Shown piece by piece: positions 7,926 through 16,655 of a stretch of DNA of 64,000 nucleotides. Numbering within the stretch: position 1 is the stretch's first letter; each line of letters opens with the position of its first letter. The DNA comes from Neobacillus niacini NBRC 15566. GTDB taxonomy: Bacteria; Bacillota; Bacilli; Bacillales; Cytobacillaceae. The notes below the pieces were generated by a model. The model made no database searches. It had not been told where the DNA came from and worked only from the letters and a program-made list of their open reading frames with translations. Made by a program: the position numbers and the translations under genes. The stretch spans positions 1 through 64,000 of the forward strand of contig NZ_BCVA01000034.1 in NCBI RefSeq assembly GCF_001591505.1, in the 5' to 3' direction.

Positions 7926-9047
7926 ATGATAAAAAGGTATTTGACATTCCAGAAAAATAGCGGCATATCACCTTATATATGGACCATTCTATGCATATTG
8001 CCATTTTATTTTATTTTTCAAACAGCTTCACCGATTAAAATTATTATTGGTATTATCTTAACCATTCTCTTTTTCGTATTTTACCGAATCGCATTCTTTG
8101 CGAAAGGATGGCCAGTATACCTCTGGACCTTTATCTTAATCGGTATTTCAATTACATCCACGAGTCTTTTCAGCTATGTGTATTTCGCATTTTTTCTCTC
8201 TTATTTTATCGGTAATATAAAGGAGCGCGTGACGTTTTTAACCTTATATTTTATTCATTTGATTAGTACGTCTGCGTCTATTAACTTTAGCATTGTCCAG
8301 ATGGATGAACTTTTTCTAAAGCAATTGCCATTTGTTATCATCATTTGGATAAGTGTCATTTTGCTTCCTTTTAATATTCATAACAAGAAAGAGATGGGGC
8401 AGCTTGAAGAGAAATTAGAGGATGCAAATAAGCGAATTTCAGAACTTGTTAAGTTGGAAGAACGTCAGAGGATTGCCCGTGATCTTCATGATACTTTAGG
8501 GCAAAAGCTTTCACTCATTGGTTTAAAAAGTGATTTAGCGAGGAGATTAATTACAAAAGATCCGGATCAGGCACGAAATGAGTTAAAGGATGTGCAGCAA
8601 ACCGCAAGAACGGCGTTAAGTGAAGTTAGAAAAATGGTGTCTTCTATGCGGGGAATTCGATTAAAGGATGAAATGGTCCGTGTGAAACAAATTCTGAAAG
8701 CAGCTGAAATAAACTTTGAAGCTAATCAGGAAATTTCAATGAAAAATGTTCCGTTATTAACGGAGAACATCCTTAGCATGTGTTTAAAAGAGGCAGTAAA
8801 TAATGTAGTGAAACATAGCGGCGCCAGCTCCTGTTCCATTTCGGTTCAACAATCATGGAAGGAATTGGTGATGACCATCCATGATAATGGTGTGTTTAAA
8901 GACGAAGGTGACAAAGACATAAGGGGAAGCGGACTTTTAGGAATGAAAGAACGCCTTGAATTTATTAATGGCAGCTTAGAGCTTCAGACAAAAGAAGGCA
9001 CAACTTTAATAATTAGAGTGCCTAATGACGTAAAGCCGTCACTTTAA
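7926..9047 (+). CDS. desK: Thermosensor histidine kinase DesK
   Basis: 373 residues: several N-terminal transmembrane helices (about 14-155), a linker coiled coil (about 157-180), a HisKA_3 dimerisation domain with RIARDLHDTLGQKLSLIGLKSDLA, and a C-terminal HATPase domain (N box KEAVNNVVKHSG, G box GSGLLGMKERL). The phosphoacceptor is His188, the same number as in B. subtilis DesK. It senses membrane thickness or order on cooling and controls phosphorylation of DesR. desR starts 16 bases after the stop. Confidence 0.93.
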   Translation: MIKRYLTFQKNSGISPYIWTILCILPFYFIFQTASPIKIIIGIILTILFFVFYRIAFFAKGWPVYLWTFILIGISITSTSLFSYVYFAFFLSYFIGNIKERVTFLTLYFIHLISTSASINFSIVQMDELFLKQLPFVIIIWISVILLPFNIHNKKEMGQLEEKLEDANKRISELVKLEERQRIARDLHDTLGQKLSLIGLKSDLARRLITKDPDQARNELKDVQQTARTALSEVRKMVSSMRGIRLKDEMVRVKQILKAAEINFEANQEISMKNVPLLTENILSMCLKEAVNNVVKHSGASSCSISVQQSWKELVMTIHDNGVFKDEGDKDIRGSGLLGMKERLEFINGSLELQTKEGTTLIIRVPNDVKPSL

Positions 9048-9063
9048 GAGGAGGCATAATGTA

Positions 9064-9663
9064 ATGATTAGAATCGTTATAGCTGAAGACCAGCAAATGC
9101 TGTTGGGCGCATTCGGGTCTCTTCTAAATTTAGAAGAGGACATGGAAGTAGTTGGCAAGGCTACTAATGGGGAGGAAGCCGTAGCCCTGGTTCGGAAGCA
9201 GCAGCCTGATATATGTATTATGGACATTGAAATGCCAGGAAAAACGGGACTGGAAGCGGCCGAAGAGTTAAAAGGATTAACTTGTAAAGTCATTATCTTA
9301 ACAACCTTTGCACGGACAGGTTATTTTCAACGTGCGTTAAAAGCTGGAGTTCGAGGCTATTTATTGAAAGACAGTCCAAGTGAAGAGCTTGCAAGCTCCA
9401 TCCGACGCGTTATGGCAGGGAAGCGCATATACGCCCCTGAACTGATGGACGATGTCTACAGCGAAGAAAATCCTCTAACAGACCGAGAAAAAGAAGTATT
9501 AGAACTCGTCGCCGACGGCAAAAATACACAAGAAATCGCAGAACAACTCAGCATCAAAACAGGAACCGTCCGCAACTACATCTCAACCATCCTAGACAAA
9601 CTAGACGTCAAAAACCGAATCGAAGCCATCAAACAATCCAAAGAAAAAGGCTGGTTTAAATAG
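9064..9663 (+). CDS. desR: Response regulator DesR (NarL/LuxR type)
   Basis: 199 residues: receiver domain 1-120 with phosphoacceptor Asp54 (CIMDIEMPGKTG) and a LuxR-type helix-turn-helix near 135-195 (LTDREKEVLELVADGKNTQEIAEQLSIKTGTVRNYISTILDKL). It activates des when phosphorylated by DesK. GAGGAGG precedes the ATG. The last ~190 bases use mostly C-ending codons, unlike the AT-ending codons of the first two thirds and of desK; see findings. Confidence 0.93.
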   Translation: MIRIVIAEDQQMLLGAFGSLLNLEEDMEVVGKATNGEEAVALVRKQQPDICIMDIEMPGKTGLEAAEELKGLTCKVIILTTFARTGYFQRALKAGVRGYLLKDSPSEELASSIRRVMAGKRIYAPELMDDVYSEENPLTDREKEVLELVADGKNTQEIAEQLSIKTGTVRNYISTILDKLDVKNRIEAIKQSKEKGWFK

Positions 9664-9687
9664 ACTGGTTAGATTGATAACGGTGAC

Positions 9688-9735
9688 AATATCGGTGACA
9701 GGCACCACTCGTGGACACTGTCCACCCCATATGGA
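9688..9735. repeat. Possible REP-like dispersed palindrome
   Basis: GGTGACAGGCACCACTCGTG is followed by the palindrome TGGACA-C-TGTCCA and a further ATGGACA. It resembles short GC-richer dispersed repeats known in Bacillaceae intergenic regions. Only one copy lies in this window, so repeat status rests on resemblance. Confidence 0.35.
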
Positions 9736-9754
9736 CAATTTGGAAATTAGTTGA

Positions 9755-9786
9755 AACAGGACAGCGCTCCTGTTTTTTTTTTTTTT
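9755..9786 (+). terminator. Terminator of desKR
   Basis: AACAGGA (9755-9761) pairs with TCCTGTT (9768-9774), followed by a run of about 14 T. Confidence 0.9.
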
Positions 9787-9809
9787 ATAAAAAATAGGCA
9801 AACTAGGGA

Positions 9810-9840
9810 TTGACCTTGACGTTGCGTAAAGGTGTATCGT
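9810..9840 (+). promoter_or_regulatory. MerR-type promoter with 19-bp spacer and operator dyad
   Basis: TTGACC (-35, 9810-9815) and TATCGT (-10, 9835-9840) are 19 bp apart. The spacer region CCTTGACGTTGCGTAAAGG (9814-9832) is an imperfect dyad of the kind bound by Mta/TipA-type MerR activators. The long spacer is characteristic of MerR-controlled promoters and indicates autoregulation of the gene that follows. Confidence 0.75.
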
Positions 9841-9861
9841 TATTTATGAGGAGATGATCAC

Positions 9862-10626
9862 ATGGAATATACCATACAAAAGCTAGCTAATCTCGCTGGT
9901 ATCAGCACACGCACACTCAGGTATTATGATGAAATTGGAATTCTTAAGCCGGCAAGAATCAATTCATCAGGATATCGGATCTATGGTCAGGCGGAAGTGA
10001 ATACCTTGCAGCAAATCTTATTCTATAGAGAGCTTGGAGTGGGATTAGACAGCATCAAGGACATTGTAACTGCGCCGACCTTTGATGGTGCAAGAGCACT
10101 GCGTGAGCACCGTGAAAAACTCCTCGAAAAAAGAGAACAACTAGATAAATTAATCGCCAATGTCGATAAAACGATTGCACTTACGGAAGGGAGAATTACG
10201 ATGTCAAATAAAGAAAAATTTGAAGGTTTTAAGAAAAAGATGATTGAGGAGAACGAGAAGAAGTACGGAAAAGAAGTTCGTGAAAAATATGGTAAGGATA
10301 AAGTGGAAGCGTCTAATGCAAAAGTGATGAACATGACAGAGGAACAGTATGAAGAAGTAACAGCATTAGCTGAGCAAATTCACAGTACACTTGCTGAAGC
10401 TTTTAAAACGGGTGATCCCGCAGGTGAGTTGGCCCAAAAAGCAGCAGACTTACACAAACAATGGCTCACTTTTTATTGGAAAGAATACAGCAAGGAAGCC
10501 CATGCAGGTCTAGCGCAAATGTATGTAGATGACGAAAGATTTACAGCTTATTATGATAAGGAACAACCTGGTACCGCTGAGTTCTTAAGAGACGCAATTC
10601 TTATTTACACAGGGCAAAAAAAATAA
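9862..10626 (+). CDS. MerR family transcriptional activator with TipAS ligand domain
   Basis: 254 residues: winged-helix MerR DNA-binding domain 1-70 (YTIQKLANLAGISTRTLRYYDEIGIL), dimerisation helix about 80-110, and a C-terminal TipAS domain (about 125-250, with HKQWLTFYWK and YVDDERFTAYYD). TipAS domains bind hydrophobic or thiopeptide-like compounds; B. subtilis Mta is the nearest characterised type and activates drug exporters. No exporter gene is adjacent, so targets are probably elsewhere. The promoter upstream has the matching MerR architecture. Confidence 0.88.
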   Translation: MEYTIQKLANLAGISTRTLRYYDEIGILKPARINSSGYRIYGQAEVNTLQQILFYRELGVGLDSIKDIVTAPTFDGARALREHREKLLEKREQLDKLIANVDKTIALTEGRITMSNKEKFEGFKKKMIEENEKKYGKEVREKYGKDKVEASNAKVMNMTEEQYEEVTALAEQIHSTLAEAFKTGDPAGELAQKAADLHKQWLTFYWKEYSKEAHAGLAQMYVDDERFTAYYDKEQPGTAEFLRDAILIYTGQKK

Positions 10627-10634
10627 TCGTAAAG

Positions 10635-10663
10635 AGTCGCCCAATCTTTGGGTGACTTTTTTT
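10635..10663 (+). terminator. Terminator of the MerR/TipAS gene
   Basis: AGTCGCCCA (10635-10643) pairs with TGGGTGACT (10649-10657) with one G-U pair, followed by T7. Confidence 0.85.
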
Positions 10664-10681
10664 GTTTCCGAAAATTCCCAT

Positions 10682-10766
10682 GACAAATTTTGTCGATTGT
10701 ATATCCATTAATACAGAAATTTGTCATAATTAATAAAATAGTTAACACTACATGCATAGTGTTAAC
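10682..10766. promoter_or_regulatory. Cluster of palindromic operator-like sites
   Basis: GACAAATTTTGTC (10682-10694) is a perfect palindrome and its half TGACAAATT recurs inverted at 10718-10726. GTTAACACTA-CATGCA-TAGTGTTAAC fills 10741-10766 with 10-bp perfect arms. All lie within 190 bp of the next gene, which ends in a LuxR DNA-binding domain, so autoregulation is possible. Confidence 0.5.
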
Positions 10767-10770
10767 ATAC

Positions 10771-10800
10771 TTGATACGATCGTTAATCTTGGGAATATAT
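10771..10800 (+). promoter_or_regulatory. Possible sigma-A promoter
   Basis: TTGATA (10771-10776) and AATATA/ATATAT (10794-10800) are 17-18 bp apart, directly downstream of the large palindrome. Confidence 0.35.
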
Positions 10801-10864
10801 TCTTAATATCTAAAAGTAGTGGACTTCTAGAATGGTGTGTTCTAGTAAAAGGGGGACAAAATGA

Positions 10865-13393
10865 ATGGACAATAAAGATAAAATTAATATTCTATTAGTC
10901 GATGACCGACCTGAGAACTTACTAGCTTTAGAAGCAATCATTGAGCATGAGGATTACAATTTAATTAAGGCCTTTTCTGGTGAAGAAGCTCTGAAATCAC
11001 TTTTGAAGCATGACTTTGCAGCTATATTATTGGATGTTCAAATGCCTGGAATAGACGGTTTTGCTACGGCTAAAATCATAAAAGCGCGGGAAAAAACGAA
11101 GAATATTCCAATCCTGTTTATTACCGCAAACTACTTGGATTCAGAGCATATTTTTACCGGTTACTCGGTTGGTGCCATTGATTATATCCTTAAGCCCTTT
11201 GATCCTACCATTCTTAAAGCAAAAGTAGAAGGATTTGTTGTTTTATACAAACTAAATCAACAATTGTCCCTCCAAGCAGATAGATTAAGAGTTAAAACCA
11301 AAGAGGTTGAACAAGCTAATTTGGAGCTTTCAAAAACAATTGCAGATTTACATATTTCTGAAACATTAGCAACAGTAATAATAGAAACATCCATCGATAC
11401 GATGGTTGTTATTGATGAAAATGGCATTGTACTAAAAGCGAATCCTGCTTTAGAAAAAATGTTTAACTATGTTGAATCAGAAATTATAGATAAACATTTA
11501 TCCATGTTATTTTCGGATGAGAAATCGAGAACAACTATCTTAAATATAGTAGAAACGATAAAAAATTTAAACCATCTATTGAATAATGAGCATTTATATG
11601 AAGTAACAGCTTCACGGAAGGACGGATCTACCTTTCCGGCAGAAATTCAAATCGGAAAAAGATTTGTTCAAAATCGTAGCTTAATAGCGTTTACGATAAG
11701 AGATATAACGAAAAAGAAGCAAGACCAAGAAAAAATTACCCACATGGCTTATCATGATAGTTTAACGAACTTACCGAATCGTAGATTGTTTAATGAGCAG
11801 CTAACGATCAAACTCAATGAAGCAAGGCATTCCATTCAGCCGCTTGTGATTATGTACTTGGATATGGATCGGTTTAAGTATATTAATGATTCACTGGGGC
11901 ATTTAATGGGAGATCGGTTATTACAGGAGGTTGCTAAAAGATTAGCCCAAAGTGTCCGTAAAAAGGATATCGTTGCTAGAGTCGGGGGAGATGAATTTAC
12001 CATTATTTTGCCTGAAACAGATCGAGAAATCGCCCTCGAAGTAGCAGAGGAGATATTTGAAGCTTTCAAAAAACCTTTCTACATTGATAACTACGAGTTA
12101 TTCCTAACGACCTGTATTGGCATTAGCACATTCCCTTATGATGGAGAAGATCCCCAAGTATTAATCCGGAACGCCGACGCAGCATTATACCGTGCTAAAG
12201 AACAAGGGAAAAATCAGTATAAGGTATTTCACTCCGGTATGAATATCCAATCTTATCGAGCATTTATCATGCAGAATGACCTGCGAAAGGCCATCGAACG
12301 AAATGAATTCTCGCTTGTTTATCAGCCAAAAATTGAAATTGAAACGGGAACAGTTAAAAGTGTGGAGGCACTTCTTAGATGGAATCATCCAAGGTGGGGA
12401 ACCATTTCACCCGTTGAATTTATACCTTTAGCAGAAGAAACTGGACAAATTGTTGAAATAGGTGACTGGGTACTTAGGTCTGCTTGTGAACAGAGTAAAG
12501 CATGGGAAATGGCAGGATATTCTCCAATCCCAATTTCAGTTAATTTTTCAGCACAACAATTCTTACAAAAAGAGTTAATTGAAAATATCCAGCATATTCT
12601 TAACGAATCAAAAGTACGTCCAGAGCTATTAGAAGTTGAAATTACTGAATCTGTACTTTTAGGCAATGGTGAAATTATTACCAAAACTCTAAACCAGCTA
12701 AGGGAAATGGGGATAAAAATTAGTATCGACGATTTCGGCACTGGGTACTCATCACTTAGTTATTTAAACCGCCTGCCACTAGATACTTTAAAAATTGACA
12801 GGTCTTTTACGAAGAGAATTTCCTCAGAGTCTTCAAAAGGAAAATCACTTATTTCTGCAATCATATCGTTAGCAAAAGGATTAAATGTGACAGTGGTTGC
12901 CGAAGGTGTTGAAACGGAGGAACAATTGAAATTTTTAAAGCAGAATAATTGCCAGGAAGCACAAGGGTATTTATTCAGTCCACCGGTTTCTCCTGAAGAA
13001 CTAGTAGAATTTCTAACCTTGAAACATAAGGAAAGTACTAGCCGGAAGGGGATAATTAACACAGAGAATAAAGTAGTTTGTCTAAAGGGTGATAAACCTG
13101 CAGTGACTGAAGTAAATGAAACAAAAGTTGATCCAAGCCAACTAATTTTGGAGGCAGCCTTAGAGCGGACAAAAACAATATATTCCATTTCGTCAAGGGA
13201 AATGGATGTTTTCAAATTATTAGTAAATGGTTTAACAAATAAAGAGATTTCAGATCAGTTATTCATTAGCGAACATACTGTGAAAAATCATATTACCCGC
13301 ATCTTCCAGAAACTTGCTGTTAGTGATCGATTACAAGCAATGGCTAAAGTCTATCAAGCATGTATAGAAGAAGGAGAGTATACACGAACTTAA
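10865..13393 (+). CDS. c-di-GMP response regulator: REC-PAS-GGDEF-EAL-LuxR HTH
   Basis: 842 residues. Order: receiver domain (about 6-122, Asp57 in LLDVQMPGIDG), PAS (about 165-285), GGDEF (about 290-450, intact GGDEF at 374-378), EAL (about 470-715, E501-A-L in VEALLRWNHP) and a C-terminal LuxR helix-turn-helix (about 775-840, SSREMDVFKLLVNGLTNKEISDQLFISEHTVKNHI). It can in principle make and degrade c-di-GMP and also bind DNA under phosphorylation control. The hybrid kinase gene follows after 28 bases and is the likely partner. An ATG four bases upstream is out of frame and stops at once; the start used has GGGGG at good spacing. Confidence 0.9.
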   Translation: MDNKDKINILLVDDRPENLLALEAIIEHEDYNLIKAFSGEEALKSLLKHDFAAILLDVQMPGIDGFATAKIIKAREKTKNIPILFITANYLDSEHIFTGYSVGAIDYILKPFDPTILKAKVEGFVVLYKLNQQLSLQADRLRVKTKEVEQANLELSKTIADLHISETLATVIIETSIDTMVVIDENGIVLKANPALEKMFNYVESEIIDKHLSMLFSDEKSRTTILNIVETIKNLNHLLNNEHLYEVTASRKDGSTFPAEIQIGKRFVQNRSLIAFTIRDITKKKQDQEKITHMAYHDSLTNLPNRRLFNEQLTIKLNEARHSIQPLVIMYLDMDRFKYINDSLGHLMGDRLLQEVAKRLAQSVRKKDIVARVGGDEFTIILPETDREIALEVAEEIFEAFKKPFYIDNYELFLTTCIGISTFPYDGEDPQVLIRNADAALYRAKEQGKNQYKVFHSGMNIQSYRAFIMQNDLRKAIERNEFSLVYQPKIEIETGTVKSVEALLRWNHPRWGTISPVEFIPLAEETGQIVEIGDWVLRSACEQSKAWEMAGYSPIPISVNFSAQQFLQKELIENIQHILNESKVRPELLEVEITESVLLGNGEIITKTLNQLREMGIKISIDDFGTGYSSLSYLNRLPLDTLKIDRSFTKRISSESSKGKSLISAIISLAKGLNVTVVAEGVETEEQLKFLKQNNCQEAQGYLFSPPVSPEELVEFLTLKHKESTSRKGIINTENKVVCLKGDKPAVTEVNETKVDPSQLILEAALERTKTIYSISSREMDVFKLLVNGLTNKEISDQLFISEHTVKNHITRIFQKLAVSDRLQAMAKVYQACIEEGEYTRT

Positions 13394-13421
13394 AGGAAAA
13401 ATACAAATCTAGGAGTCCAGC

Positions 13422-16400
13422 ATGAAGATTAAAACAAAGTTATTACTTGGACTAAGTACCAAACCACTTATCATTATTCTCCTGATTGTGATTGGCTTGG
13501 TTGAAATCAATAGTTTAGCGAAATTAAATGAAACTACTCAGAATAACTACCAATTATCCTTATTAGCTGAACGACTTCACACAGATGTAAAAAAGGAAGC
13601 AATAAGCCTAAGAAATATCGTCATATTTTCGGATAATGAACAAATTAAAAAGGAATTGGCTGAGTTAAAGGAGATACAGGATTCGATTAATAGAAATATT
13701 TTTACGATGGAAACAAAGGTCAAATCGGATGAGCAAAAAATATTGGTCGGTAAATTAAAAGCAACCAATGAAAAATTTAACCAATATACAGCAAATGTAA
13801 CTACACTGCTTTCCCAAGGTAAAAATGAAGAGGCTATTACTATCATAAAAAGTAATAGCTCTACTATTCACAATGATTTTCTAAACATTGTAACGGAAAT
13901 GGGCTCCGAATTTGAAACAAACATGATTTCCTCTTTTAGTGAGATTACAAAAGATTTTAAACAACAAATATGGATATCTAGCCTCGTTTCTTTAATAAGT
14001 GTAATGCTTGTTACTATGTTTGTATTTCGGACGGTTTGGTCATTTGCCTTCAGATTGAGTAAGGTTTCGGATGTCATGAAAACCATCGCAAATGGAAATA
14101 TAAACATGTCAGAAAAGGTCATCGTCCAAGGTAGAGATGAAATAGATGAAATTGCCCATTCTTTTAATAGAATGACAGATACCTTAACTGAACATATGGC
14201 TAAGGAACAAGATTTACTCTGGTTAAAATCAAACAGTGCTGAAATCATTTCGAGTTTAAGCGGCAATCATAGTTTAGAATCATTGTCTCAAACTTTTTTA
14301 TCCAAGATTGTACCATTGCTTGATTCCTGTCAGGCTGTATTCTATGCAGAAGATACCGGTAATACCAAAGGAAAATCCTCTTATAAGTTAGTTGCAAGCT
14401 ATGCTTCTGGTAAGTATAATTATCCATCCATGATTGTTCCTGGAGAAGGAATGATTGGCCAGGCTGTAATTGAAAAATCACCTATTATCTTATCAGATGT
14501 TCCATCAGATTATATAAAAGTAAAATCTGGTTTGGTTGAAGGGGTGCCGCTGTCGATTTATGTGTTACCGATTATCTTTGAAGGAGATGTTAAAGCAGTA
14601 GTAGAATTTGCTTCGTTTAAAGGTTTCCATGAAAATCAAGTTGCCTTGGCAGAGGAGGTCATAGGCAGTTTAGGTATTATCCTTGAAAGTGTGGTTGGAA
14701 GAATTCAATTAGCTAAGCTGCTAGAGGAAACACAAGTGCTGATGGAGGAAATTCAAGCACAATCCGAGGAACTGCAAACACAGCAAGAAGAACTTAGGGT
14801 CACGAATGAGGAACTTGAAGAACAAACGCAGAACCTTCGGAAATCAGAGGAAATCCTGCAAACACAACAAGAAGAATTGGAACACACCAACGCTGAATTA
14901 ATGGATAAGGCAAAAGCATTGGAAAATCAAAATAAAATGTTTGAACTAACCAATAGAGAAGTGGAAAAAGCACGATCTCAACTTGAAGAAAAGGCAAAAC
15001 AGCTGGCATTAAGCTCCAAGTATAAATCAGAGTTTCTAGCCAATATGTCACATGAGCTTCGTACACCGTTAAATAGTTTATTAATCTTATCAAAATTACT
15101 CGCTGATAATTCTGCTGGAAATCTAACAAGTAAACAAGTGAAATACGCAGACACCATTTATTCTTCTGGCAGTGATTTATTAAGGCTGATTAATGATATA
15201 TTAGATCTCGCCAAGATTGAATCAGGGAAGATGGAGGTTCATTCAAGTGAGGTAATGCTAAATGACCTTGTGGATTTTGCAGAAAGTACGTTTCGGCCAG
15301 TTGCAAACCAGCTGAAATTAGATTTCAAGATAATAGTAAAAGAAGATATTCCTCTCTCATTCCATAATGATGAACAAAGACTGCAGCAGGTATTAAAAAA
15401 TTTGTTGTCCAATGCTTTTAAGTTTACCCATCAAGGCGGAGTAATACTGGAAATTGGAAGGGAACCTTCAAGTGCATTTTGTTTTTCAGTAAAAGATACT
15501 GGCATAGGAGTGCCGAAAGATAAACAAGAACTAATTTTCCAAGCGTTCCAACAAGCAGACGGGACGACAAGTCGTCAATATGGCGGGACTGGTTTGGGAT
15601 TATCGATTTGTCAGCAAATCGCTCATTTACTAAATGGGGAGATTGTTGTTGTGAGTGAAGAAGGAAAGGGAAGCACCTTTTCATTTTATGTTAGTGAATA
15701 TAAACAGGAAAAAGAAATTGCAATCAATAATGGAAGTAACTATTTAGAAGAAGCGGCAGTCACGCTAGATTCAAATTTACTGATTCCAGCAGTAACAAAG
15801 GACAAAAAACCGGTGGACAAGCCAAATGAAAACATAAAAAGATTGTTACTTGCGGATAATGATCTAAAACACCGTTCTAGTATAATGGAATTGATTGGGG
15901 AAAAGGATGTTATAATAAAGGCCGTTTCTTCAGGTTTGGAGGCAACAGAAGAGCTAAAGGTTAGTGATTTTGATTGTTTAATCCTCGATCTAGATATAAG
16001 TAATACGAATGGTTTTACATTACTTGAAAAAATTAAAAAGGATGATAGACATACCGACTTAAAGATATTTATTTATACTGACCGTGATTTAACAGCCAAA
16101 GAAGAAACTTATTTAAAGAAGTATACAGATACCATTATTATCAAGGACACATATTCAACACAGCGATTAAAAGAGGAACTTGAAATATTCTTAAATGGAA
16201 CAAGCAAACTAAGTTCACTAAATGATTTAGATCAAATTGTTCAAAACCAAGACACCAACGATACTGGTCTTGAAGGGAAAAGGGTTCTTTTAGTAGACGA
16301 TGACGTACGTAATGTCTATGCTCTGATGAGTTTCTTAGAACAATATAAAATGGAGATTGCATTTGCGGAAAACGGGAGAGAAAGCCTTGAGGTTTTAGAA

Positions 16401-16655
16401 AAAAGTCCTGATTTTGATTTAATCTTAATGGATATCATGATGCCAGAAATGGATGGATATGAGGCGATTAAAAGAATAAGAAGGATGACACATTTTTCTC
16501 ATTTGCCGATTATTGCACTGACTGCAAAAGCAATGAAAGAAGATCGTGATAAATGCTTAGATGCGGGGGCATCCGACTATATTGTAAAACCGTTTAATCC
16601 TGATCAGCTTATTTCCTTGATTCGGGTTTGGCTTTATCAAAAAGGTGAAAAATGA
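13422..16655 (+). CDS. Hybrid sensor histidine kinase with HAMP, GAF and two receiver domains
   Basis: 1077 residues: transmembrane helix near 12-30, extracytoplasmic helical sensor (about 31-183), second helix near 184-206, HAMP (207-262), GAF (about 285-425), a long coiled coil rich in Q/E (430-535), HisKA with phosphoacceptor His544 (ANMSHELRTPLN), HATPase_c (N box LLSNAFKF, DTGIGVP, GGTGLGL), receiver 1 (about 806-930, Asp856) and receiver 2 (about 950-1070, Asp1004 in LMDIMMPEMDG). It is flanked by the REC/c-di-GMP protein and a CheR-type methyltransferase whose start overlaps its stop, suggesting one signalling operon. The signal is unknown. Confidence 0.9.
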   Translation: MKIKTKLLLGLSTKPLIIILLIVIGLVEINSLAKLNETTQNNYQLSLLAERLHTDVKKEAISLRNIVIFSDNEQIKKELAELKEIQDSINRNIFTMETKVKSDEQKILVGKLKATNEKFNQYTANVTTLLSQGKNEEAITIIKSNSSTIHNDFLNIVTEMGSEFETNMISSFSEITKDFKQQIWISSLVSLISVMLVTMFVFRTVWSFAFRLSKVSDVMKTIANGNINMSEKVIVQGRDEIDEIAHSFNRMTDTLTEHMAKEQDLLWLKSNSAEIISSLSGNHSLESLSQTFLSKIVPLLDSCQAVFYAEDTGNTKGKSSYKLVASYASGKYNYPSMIVPGEGMIGQAVIEKSPIILSDVPSDYIKVKSGLVEGVPLSIYVLPIIFEGDVKAVVEFASFKGFHENQVALAEEVIGSLGIILESVVGRIQLAKLLEETQVLMEEIQAQSEELQTQQEELRVTNEELEEQTQNLRKSEEILQTQQEELEHTNAELMDKAKALENQNKMFELTNREVEKARSQLEEKAKQLALSSKYKSEFLANMSHELRTPLNSLLILSKLLADNSAGNLTSKQVKYADTIYSSGSDLLRLINDILDLAKIESGKMEVHSSEVMLNDLVDFAESTFRPVANQLKLDFKIIVKEDIPLSFHNDEQRLQQVLKNLLSNAFKFTHQGGVILEIGREPSSAFCFSVKDTGIGVPKDKQELIFQAFQQADGTTSRQYGGTGLGLSICQQIAHLLNGEIVVVSEEGKGSTFSFYVSEYKQEKEIAINNGSNYLEEAAVTLDSNLLIPAVTKDKKPVDKPNENIKRLLLADNDLKHRSSIMELIGEKDVIIKAVSSGLEATEELKVSDFDCLILDLDISNTNGFTLLEKIKKDDRHTDLKIFIYTDRDLTAKEETYLKKYTDTIIIKDTYSTQRLKEELEIFLNGTSKLSSLNDLDQIVQNQDTNDTGLEGKRVLLVDDDVRNVYALMSFLEQYKMEIAFAENGRESLEVLEKSPDFDLILMDIMMPEMDGYEAIKRIRRMTHFSHLPIIALTAKAMKEDRDKCLDAGASDYIVKPFNPDQLISLIRVWLYQKGEK

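Noticed and set aside
12760-13215. 151-residue minus-strand open frame inside the GGDEF-EAL gene
   Set aside because: Fully overlaps conserved EAL coding sequence; no independent support.
15830-16210. Degenerate first receiver domain of the hybrid kinase
   Set aside because: Asp856, the Thr and the Lys of a receiver site can all be found, so I do not call it inactive.
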